Assembly (NCBI RefSeq): GCF_902167145.1
Contig: NC_050096.1
Span: 271,272,622 to 271,336,621, forward strand
Source of the DNA: Zea mays
Lineage: Eukaryota; Streptophyta; Magnoliopsida; Poales; Poaceae
Reading direction: 5' to 3'
DNA: 64,000 nt
The notes beneath the pieces were generated by a model. It had not been told where the DNA came from. It saw nothing but the letters and a program-made list of their open reading frames with translations, and searched no databases. Both the position numbers and the translations under genes were made by a program. How positions within the stretch are numbered: the first letter of the stretch is position 1; each line of letters starts with the position of its first letter. Of this stretch, positions 56,467-64,000 are shown piece after piece.

Positions 56467-59400
56467 CTATTGTGCTTCCTCGGGTGCAGGCTCACCACCT
56501 TCAGTAGTAGCTTCTTCGGACGGCTTGGATGGGTCCTCGTTGATCCCATCGTTGATGCCCAGAACTTCATCCATCACCTCGTCTTCCGCAGCCATGTCCT
56601 CTGCGTCTTCGTCGTCATCATTACCGCCCTCCTCAGGAACTCGCCGAGTCTTCGGACCATGCTCCGCCCTGTGTGTGTCCAGCTCCTTGTCCATTTCTTG
56701 CATGTTAGCATGCCCGTTCGCCTTTCGAGCGTTCCGGGCATTCTGGATCCTCTCCAGCTGCCTCTCCACATTTGAGAGATATTGCTCCTCAACTTGCTTT
56801 TGGAACCGAGTCAGCTCATCCCTGCGCATAGATTTCCATTCTTCGAATACCTGTAGTGTTTTTCCAAAGTTTAATTCACCATTTCACCCACAAACGAAAA
56901 GTCATGAAACAGGAACAAGTACATGAGTATGCACAAGACAAGCACATTTTTTCCTTGGCACCTAATGGCAAATATTCTGCGAGTTCAGCTTACAAAGGCC
57001 TGTTTATTGGGTCAAGCAAGCTCCTTTGGGCATTACAAAAGGGTTTGGAGATCATGGGCTCCACAAAAGTGTCGATTCTTCATACGGCTAGTGGCCCACA
57101 ATAGGTGTTGGACTGCGGACAGGTTGGCAAAAAGAGGATTGAATCATCCTACCAGATGTCCCCTATGTGATCAAGAACCTAAATCTATCAATCACCTGTT
57201 AGCGTCTTGTGTATTCACAAGAGTTTTCTGGTATAACCTTCTAAGGAAGTTGGGCCTGCACTCCTTAGCCCCACAGCCGGCTGCTACTTCCTTCTTGGAT
57301 TGGTGGGAAAGGACATCTGCTGTTGTTACTGGAATGACTAAGAGAGGTCTGAACTCCCGCATCACTCTTGGGGCCTGGATGATCTGGAAACATCGGAATA
57401 GAGTGGTTTTGGATGGAATATCTCCCAATCTCACTCTTCTCCTTGAGTTGGTAGTTGAGGAAATGCAAAAATGGCAGATTGCTGGTGCCAAAGGTCTTTC
57501 CTTTTTGGCTGCCCCTCCTACTGCTTAAGGGCTACGGCTAAGTGGTTTGTAGTTTTTTACTGTGTTATGGATCCCTTCCTGTATGGTTGCTTCTGGCCTC
57601 CGTAAGGAGTGTCTTGTATTTTGGGTCTTCTTAGACCTTTTCTTTCCTCCTAATATATATTTGGGGCGCAGTTCTCCTGCGCTTTTCGAGAAAAAAGATA
57701 CTAGGATATACCTTTTCCTTGTTCTGTTCAACAATGGCTGGATCGTCAATAATTGGTTTAGTTGGCATGTAGTAAATAGGTGGTTCAGCTTTTGTCCTGC
57801 CAACATAAGGGGGTAATAAGATAGAGTCAAACATGGAACAAATATTGTTCATCAGTATACAATGTAAATAGATACACTAATGGTTATCAAACATCAAGTC
57901 TGCATAATTAGAATGTATCTTCCCTCAATTTAATTGTCAATATGGACACTTTTGGACCAGAAATAAAAATAACCTGCAGAACACAGAAAATAACAGATCA
58001 TTCAAACAAGATAGTAGAATTACTGCACAAACATGGGAAACAGCTTATGTAAAGAAAATGGGGGTTCCAATTTTTGGGTCTAACTCAAAATGAAGAATGA
58101 TGCAAAGCAGCAAAGCTACCTTAAGAAATTGGACAGCCTTTTATGGTGCTCAGTCCACTGAATGTACAACAGCTCCAACCTCTTTTCTTCCGCCTTAGCA
58201 GCTACACGAGCGCGAAGCGTCTAAAAAAGAGCATCAAGGATTGTATAATTCCAAAGTAAATATCAATTGAAATGTGTGGTTCTAACAGATAAATACAAAC
58301 CAACAAACTTACCATATCACGCTTACGCTTCTCTGCAATTTGCTCACGTTCCTTCTGTCGCAGCCTTTCACTTTCTTCGCGGACCTTTTGCTCAGCCTAA
58401 AACCAATTGATTATTTCAGTATTAAATGGATTTTAGTGATCCACTCCATAACATCCAATTACATATGTGAAATGTGACAACTTAAAGAGAACACAGAATT
58501 CCTCGGAAATATTAAAGATCTGACTGTGTGCACTCAGCCACAATTAGTAAATATTTTTTCCATGATGTATTGTCCTAAGTATACTCAAGTATGAGAGCAT
58601 GCAGATATCAAGGTTCCATTATTTAACAAGTTCCTTTTTAGCACGAATGAATTTTAGCATCAAAATTGACATTACTGTTATATATTATGTGTTATAAATT
58701 ATTTTTGTTTCTTCAGAAACAAATGTCGGATGCACTCTGCACAAAATTTCACAAGTAGAAGCTGTGCCCATAGGAACACCAAATGTGCTGGCATAGATTA
58801 AGCAGTAAGCACATATGAAAATCACAATACAGAAGCACTTATTACATCATAGAAGTAGCCCCTACTGGATACCAGCCATTAACTTTGATGGAAAAAGTAA
58901 GCAAACCTTTCGCTGAGTCTCTGATCTACGCAGAAAAGCCTCGGAGTTAGATAGTTTTTTATCTTCTTGTTGAAATTTCTGCATTGCAGGCAGTAGAATA
59001 AGATAAACAAAATTTCACACAGTGATGTACTGATGTTATGATGTATAAACCCAGACAGGTGTGCAAGCAATGGCACTGGCACACCCAACATCCAAAGATA
59101 GAGAATCCTGGACATTGGGTGGGCTGTGCTATATAAAATAATGCTAGGTAGCAACATGTCAATGCAAAGTTCCTTAGATTGGAATAAGTACGTATCATTG
59201 GCAACCAAACTCACAGGCATAAATATAACATTGCGGGAACAGGACACTAATGGGGTGTTTGGTTTTAAGACTGAGTTAGTCCATCATCTACTCATTCCTC
59301 ACTTTTTTTTGTTTGGTTAGTGCAATGGAATAGGATGGTGCATAATCACCCATTCCTCACAAGTCAATAATTTAAAACTATTACGAGGAATGGAGCCATT

Positions 59401-60576
59401 CCACCAAAATTGAGGAATCAACTCATGATGCACCACGCCACCACCTCATCTAGAATGTAGAATCGAGTGGTTCCTCAAACCAAACACCCTGTAAATGGAT
59501 TTAGTATTTTGTTAAGTTGATACCCAGCTGGCAGGTTTGTTAACACTGGCCAACAGAACAGGTAAAAGCTAATCAAGTTTTTCCAAGGAATGAGACAGAA
59601 ATAGAGAACAGCCACATTAGGTCAATATGTATTCTTGCAGGAGTACAGATTCATCATTATGCAAAGAATTGCTTTACCTCTAATGTACCGACAAGAAGCT
59701 GCCCCAGCATCCTCTTATTTCTTCTCACCAAATTCGGGTCCTCATTCCTGGGAAGCTCCCTTGGAGCTGGCTCTGGCAGCGAATTATAGTCCTATAACCA
59801 AACGAAACAAGGTAAGCTCCACAAGATGACATATAACCGTGAATAGCAAAACCACAAGACATCCACACTTTGTTCTAATAAGTACTCACCACTCTCCTCT
59901 GCATCCGCAAGCCACCATCCCTTCTGAACCCGCCATTGTTGAAACCCCTCCCGGCACTGCCTTCAGTGGCACCTGAACCTGTCCCATGCCCCTCCGCATC
60001 CGCATCCTTTGTGCCTTCCTCGTTATTTTCAGCCCCATCCACCTCCAGTTGTTATGTCAAGCAACCAGACATAATTTTATTGTTTCGACAAGCAGACCAT
60101 TACAGACTGTGCAAACAGAAGCGAAATTGAAGCAGAAAAAGAAGATACCTTAACTACGGCTGATAGCAGCCGACGCTTCTGCGGAGGTTGATCCCCCGAT
60201 TCCGGACCCACAGCCTACATCAGAGACATTGATGACAAAAAGAAGTGTTACGAGTACACAAATACATTAAGCAAAACGATGGGTGCGTGAGGGAGGTGCA
60301 GGGGAGAAGCGTACGGGTCTCGCGAAGCCGCGGAGCGGGCGGGGGGCCCCGGGTCCAGGACCAGGGCCGGGGGCGCCGCGGCGAAGGCCACGGGGGTCGC
60401 GCAGGCGCTCGGTGATCTGTTGATGGGGACGAGAAAAGGTCAGGGCAGACGGCCCGGAGACTCGGGGCTTCGAGAAGCGCTGGACAAAGAAAGAGATGTA
60501 CCTCGCGGTGCTGACGCTGGAGCTCCTGGAGCTCGCGGCGGATGTCCTCAGCCGTCTTCTCTGTCGCGGCGGCCAT
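56467..60576 (-). CDS. Pinin-like (Pinin/SDK/MemA domain) protein, complete
   Basis: A nuclear protein linked to splicing and the exon-junction complex. Coding exons, right to left: 60502-60576, 60315-60416, 60149-60214, 59890-60042, 59678-59791, 58907-58978, 58313-58396, 58120-58220, 57712-57796, 56467-56850. All are GT-AG, phases fit, 411 codons. It starts MAAATEKTAEDIRRELQELQ, a short coiled coil usual for pinin. A Pro/Gly/Arg region and Gly/Asp stretch follow, then the Pinin/SDK/MemA domain from about NEDPNLVRRNKRMLGQLLVG through EEKRLELLYIQWTEHHKRLS to YYMPTKPI. A charged coiled coil (EEQYLSNVERQLERIQNARN) and an acidic Asp/Glu tail end it. The last intron (56851-57711) holds a LINE piece on the other strand, and the intron at 58979-59677 holds a MITE. 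Confidence 0.93.
56860..57705 (+). pseudogene. 5'-truncated LINE 3' end in the last pinin intron
   Basis: Plus-strand translation shows the C-terminal part of a LINE ORF2: KYSASSAYKGLF, then after a frameshift near 57040 RCWTADRLAKRGL and a zinc region CPLCDQEPKSINHLLASC followed by VFTRVFWYNLL. A stop at 57526-57528 is followed by an untranslated tail ending ctgcgcttttcgag and a run of A, the normal LINE end. It opposes the host gene. Confidence 0.8.
59251..59491. mobile_element. Tourist-like MITE in a pinin intron
   Basis: Ends ggggtgtttggttt / aaaccaaacaccct (imperfect at the outermost bases) flanked by TAA on both sides (59248-59250, 59492-59494). 241 bp. Confidence 0.75.
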
Positions 60577-61009
60577 CGCCGTCGCCCGTCGAGAGCCGGG
60601 AGGGAGGAGGGTTTGGGTTTGGCTGCGCTCGGATTGGCAACCTGGGAACGATGGTTGGGGGTTTCGGTGCCCTAGTATAGGGTGCGGGTTGCCGAGACGG
60701 CTTTGGGGTGGTATGTGCCGTTGGATCTTGCATCGTTTTACGGTGAGGAGTACGCGTGGAGCGGGTCCTGGGCCGAACGCCCGAACCCGTGCATCACAAA
60801 GGAGCAAAGACGACAATAATTTGTTTCTGGGTCGACAACAATTTGCCGGGCACACCCAAGACCCGCGGAAGCCACGACGACAAGCCTCCATCGCCTCTTG
60901 TTGTTTGCGGGCCCCATACGTCAGAGACCACAAGCCCGAGGCTTAACTCTCCCTGCCGCTAATCCCTCGCGCCGCCGGAGGGAAGCAAGAGATAGATCTG
61001 TCCGCGGCC
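60577..61009. promoter_or_regulatory. Head-to-head promoter between pinin and TrpRS genes
   Basis: 433 bp between the two start codons. It contains a TGGGCC site-II-like element at 60769-60774. On the pinin strand it has a telo-box-like ccaaacccaaaccc run (60611-60624) and a weak tatact. Site II and telo-box motifs are common in plant translation-related genes. No canonical TATA lies upstream of TrpRS. Confidence 0.55.
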
Positions 61010-61464
61010 ATGGCGGCGGCGGCGGCGGCGGCGGAGCAAGGCGTGGACGCCGCGAGGAAAGAGGAGGAGGAGGAGCAGGTAGTGAATCCGTGGGAGGTGT
61101 CGGCGGGGAAGGGCGGCATCGACTACGACAAGCTCGTGGACCAGTTCGGCTGCCAGCGCATCGACGACGCGCTCGTGGACCGCATCGCACGCCTCACCGC
61201 CCGACCACCGCACTGCTTCCTCCGCCGAGGCCTCTTCTTCGCCCACCGGTACCGAGCCACCCGCAAAAAAAAAAGGCCCTAGTTTTTTTTATCCCCGTAG
61301 GAGGACGTGCTGACGAATTTTTGTGTGCTTTTCTTATGTTATAGTGATTTGAACGAGATACTGGATTTGTATGAGAACGGGCAGAAGTTCTACCTCTACA
61401 CGGGGAGGGGGCCCTCGTCGGAGGCCCTGCACCTCGGCCACCTCATCCCCTTCATGTTCACAAA
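61010..61464 (+). CDS. Cytosolic tryptophanyl-tRNA synthetase, first two exons (gene continues past window)
   Basis: Class I synthetase that charges tRNA-Trp in the cytosol. Exon 1 61010-61248 encodes an Ala-rich start and acidic stretch, then [39 protein letters not shown] and [15 protein letters not shown]. Exon 2 61345-61464 has [20 protein letters not shown] and [20 protein letters not shown]. The latter contains the class I signature in HLGH form. Splice sites are GT-AG and phases fit (2 then 2). The next exon, expected to begin with a Tyr-Leu-Gln-like segment, is not seen in the remaining 2.5 kb. No organelle transit peptide is apparent. Confidence 0.92.
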
Positions 61465-61583
61465 GTAAGTAGTATGTCTCGGTTATGAAAGTTGGGTACG
61501 ACTCCTCAGTTTTTTCCACATCGGTAAAACCGAATTTCTTTACCATGTAACGAAATTACAAGGTTTAATTACAAGGTTTTTAA

Positions 61584-61875
61584 GAGCATCTCCAAAAGCT
61601 CCCCAGAAGTCTCCCCTAAATCTATTTTTTTTTTTGGGAAAAACACAAAAACATGTCTCCAACAGTTCCCCTAAAGCGCCCCCAATTTTTTCATAGCCCT
61701 TAAAACTCCCTCATTTGTAGCTACAAATGAGGGGTTTTTTGGGCTCCCCAGAAACAAACTGCTGATTTAAGGGATCTGTTGGAGAAAGGATTAAAATTTA
61801 CCCCCACTTATTATTTAGATGTCCCTTAAAACTGATTTTGAGGAGTCGTTTTATGGAGAGCTCTTGGAGATGCTC
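61584..61875. mobile_element. 292-bp MITE, TAA duplication
   Basis: Perfect 12-bp ends gagcatctccaa / ttggagatgctc flanked by TAA on both sides (61581-61583, 61876-61878). Confidence 0.85.
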
Positions 61876-61878
61876 TAA

Positions 61879-62067
61879 GCCCTGTTTGTTTCCCTACAAG
61901 ATTTATAATCCAGCTTATAGATTATATAAGCACCTATTGACTTGCTTATGGATTATCATAATCTAGGTATCTAGATTACATAATTCACATAATAATTTAG
62001 ATTCTTTGTTTACCTCTCAACTTATTTAAGCTGGATTATATAATCTTGAGGGTAAACAAACAGGCCC
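61879..62067. mobile_element. MITE abutting the previous one
   Basis: Long imperfect inverted ends (gccctgtttgtttcc...ataatccagctt / aagctggattata...gtaaacaaacaggccc). Left flank taa is shared with the neighbour; right flank tta. 189 bp. Confidence 0.75.
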
Positions 62068-62273
62068 TTATTCTAACTTTCATGCAACGCGAAACTAAAC
62101 GAACCACCCTTCTACTGCTCACCCAGGGAACAACCATCAGGTGGGTAAACCCAGCACCTACGAAACACATACCATGCTAATTGCTAACAAGAACAGGAGA
62201 TGCAAAAAAGGGCTCCTGTACATGGCCCTTGACCTTAGCAGCGCGCAGTCTGAACTAGCTGAAAAAAACCTAA

Positions 62274-62599
62274 CACCCCGTTTGGATGTAGATATTGGAG
62301 CATATAATTGTGAATTGGAATCACCTTTCCTAAATTTTGTTGTTTGGTTGCACATGGAATTGAGATTTGGAATTAGAGGCTAAATTATCTGAAATTGGAC
62401 TATAACTAGAAACCCCCTCTCCCAATACAAAACCTCACTCCTCGGTATTGCATGGAATTAGACCGCACAATTCCAAACTCCAATTAAGTGAGATCCAAAC
62501 AATAGAATTGGAATTACATCTCATTTCAATACCATGCATGATTTGATATTCAACTCAATTCAATTCCATCCTCTCCAATATCGACATCCAAACGGAGCA
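62274..62599. mobile_element. 326-bp MITE, TAA duplication
   Basis: Ends ccgtttggatgtagatattg and its inverted partner at 62572-62594 (one mismatch), TAA on both sides (62271-62273, 62600-62602). Confidence 0.8.
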
Positions 62600-62604
62600 T
62601 AAGC

Positions 62605-63440
62605 CTTTTCACGCCGAAAGCTCCTAAACTTGACCAGCATACGGCACGATCCGCCTTTCCTTCTGCACTTGAGATTTCATGTCTTTTTGATGAAAGAGCA
62701 GAGCAATCGCCTTGATGGTCTCCGCACCCTGAAGAACCTGCTTCTCAAGCTCCGCCTTCTGTAGCACTGCCCAATATGTAATAATAGACATCACATAAAG
62801 AACCTCAATAGGGGATTTAAGGCATGTTTGGATCGCAGCCTCACTTGCCACACTTTGCCTAACTTTTCTGACTAAGTTTAGTTCTTCAATTCGAACGACT
62901 AACCTTAGGCAAAGTGTGGCATAGTTAGCCACGAACCAAACAGACCCTTAATCTATTTCTTGTCAAAACACTTCCTAATCTTCCAAATGGTCCAACATAC
63001 AGCAGCAAGGCCCACAGCATAAACTGGTCTACTATTAGGTAAATGGATTCTATTCCACTCCCATCAAAAGAGCTAGGTCTCGTTCCCTAATGCGCGAATA
63101 ATCAGAATCCAAACATACTTAGCAGTAGTACATCAAAAAATAAAGCTGATTCACACCCTTCTGTTCTGTTCAAAAAGCACAAGCACCATTGCTCTTCCAT
63201 TGTCTCCTTAGCAGATTATCTTCTGTCAAGATGGCTTCGTGAAGGGTAAGCCACATGAAAATCTTCACCTTGAAAGGCAGCTTAGCTTTCAAGCTATGTT
63301 TAAAATTCATCTCAACTTCATTTCTGCGTAAGTGTTTGTATATTGATTTGACTGAGAATACACAAGATTTCTCCCAATCCCATTTTGCCTTATAATGATT
63401 GTCATTAGTGCTACATCTGAACAGAATATCCTGCATCCTC
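62605..63440 (-). pseudogene. LINE ORF2 C-terminal relic, split by a MITE
   Basis: Minus strand: KWDWEKSCVFSVKSIYKHL and KLPFKVKIFMWLTLHEAILT match the LINE zinc-binding RT tail. After degenerate sequence and the MITE at 62821-62948 it resumes with SPIEVLYVMSIITYWAVLQ near 62800. Several stops and frameshifts. Confidence 0.7.
62821..62948. mobile_element. 128-bp MITE inserted in the LINE relic
   Basis: Flanked by TAA on both sides (62818-62820, 62949-62951). Ends ggcatgtttgg / ccaaacagacc, and inner arms gccacactttgcctaa / ttaggcaaagtgtggc pair perfectly, forming a strong hairpin. Confidence 0.8.
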
Positions 63441-63738
63441 AGTTAGATTTGTAACTCTTCATGCAGCCATGTACAGTTATGCTCTTATTTGTAACTCCGC
63501 AGTTATGTGTCATTTGTAACTCCTCAGTTCGCTACTGCTCCTCAGTTATGCTCTGATTTATGCATGTGTTGCATAATTGGACAATGCTGTGTCAGTGGGG
63601 GACTGAGGGAGTAGCAAGTGGTGTTTTTTCACTACATACAAGAACCCACTTTGGATATGTTAATGACACATGGAAACTATTCTTTTTTGACAAAGGATTA
63701 ATGGAAACTATTGTTGATTTGCAAATATAACGAAATTG

Positions 63739-63941
63739 AGTTATCTAATTTGAAGTGTTCCTTTCGGTAGACTGTTAGTTCGCATGGCTATTCAACTGAT
63801 GGTCGGGGATGAGATAAGGATATGTGCTGCAAATTTGAGTTCTCCAATTTGAAGTGTTCTTTGTGGTAGGTAGACTGTTAGTTCACACGGCTAATCAACT
63901 GATGGTTGGCGATGGAATAAGGCAGGATATGTGCTGCAAGT
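63739..63941. repeat. Tandem duplication of about 100 bp
   Basis: Two diverged units, 63739-63837 and 63838-63941, share 'aatttgaagtgttc', 'gtagactgttagttc', 'caactgatggt' and 'gatatgtgctgcaa'. Confidence 0.75.
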
Positions 63942-64000
63942 GTCCACAGTTAAAGATGCTTGGGACATATTGACATAAACATGTTCCTTGAAGTAAATGG

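Larger units (their letters stand above)
61465..64000 (+). other. Long second intron of the TrpRS gene (end not in window)
   Basis: Starts gtaagt after exon 2. Filled by four MITEs and a LINE relic. 62080-62270 and 63441-63738 show nothing recognisable beyond short gtaactcctcagttatg-like repeats at 63445-63560. Confidence 0.6.

Noticed and set aside
61577..62603. Possible third TrpRS exon
   Set aside because: All of this stretch is MITE sequence with clear target duplications or unrecognisable; no segment encodes the expected continuation.

Overview
The window is nuclear DNA from a grass, almost certainly maize or a very close relative. The evidence is a gypsy lineage with LTRs beginning tgtcggggaccataatta, an Opie/Ji-type copia Sirevirus whose LTRs are full of caccggac...gtccggtg palindromes, a swarm of small MITEs with TTA/TAA target duplications, and plant genes with GT-AG introns. 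The assignment rests on recognising these families by eye; no search was run.

Layout. 1-24408 is a complex of minus-strand Ty3/gypsy DNA of Tat-like type: dual-module gag-protease-RT-RNase H-integrase polyprotein, plus antisense coding sequence in the 3' region. It reads, right to left: LTR copy 4, element B interior, LTR copy 3, 8 bp, LTR copy 2, 8 bp, LTR copy 1, element A interior (running off the left edge). Every polyprotein frame is broken. 24409-25147 is the right part of a different LTR (the type carried by element C), apparently the target of that complex. 25148-29750 is a patchwork of old fragments: hAT-like repeat, copia relic, two LTR-like pieces and a MULE transposase relic.

29751-38300 is genic: a complete nine-coding-exon MORN-repeat phosphatidylinositol-4-phosphate 5-kinase gene on the plus strand (CDS 31518-37496, 768 codons), with MITEs and a LINE tail in its introns and nested MITEs downstream. 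38300-54407 is a three-level nest: a small AT-rich repeat was split by a plus-strand, internally deleted gypsy element C (GAGTG duplications at both ends). C was then split by a 9.28 kb Opie/Ji-type Sirevirus (CCGCC duplications at both ends).

54408-64000 is genic again. A pinin-like gene (minus strand, ten coding exons, 411 codons) lies head to head with a cytosolic tryptophanyl-tRNA synthetase gene (plus strand, first two exons only, then a long MITE- and LINE-filled intron running past the end). Their start codons are 433 bp apart, which makes the gap a candidate shared promoter.

The three host genes serve unrelated housekeeping roles: phosphoinositide signalling, splicing/exon-junction function and translation. 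The most unusual material is in the retroelements: tandem LTRs joined by an identical 8-bp remnant, a spliced antisense gene, a stop codon shared by two copies between protease and RT, and a homologous 3' region shared by elements with different LTRs.
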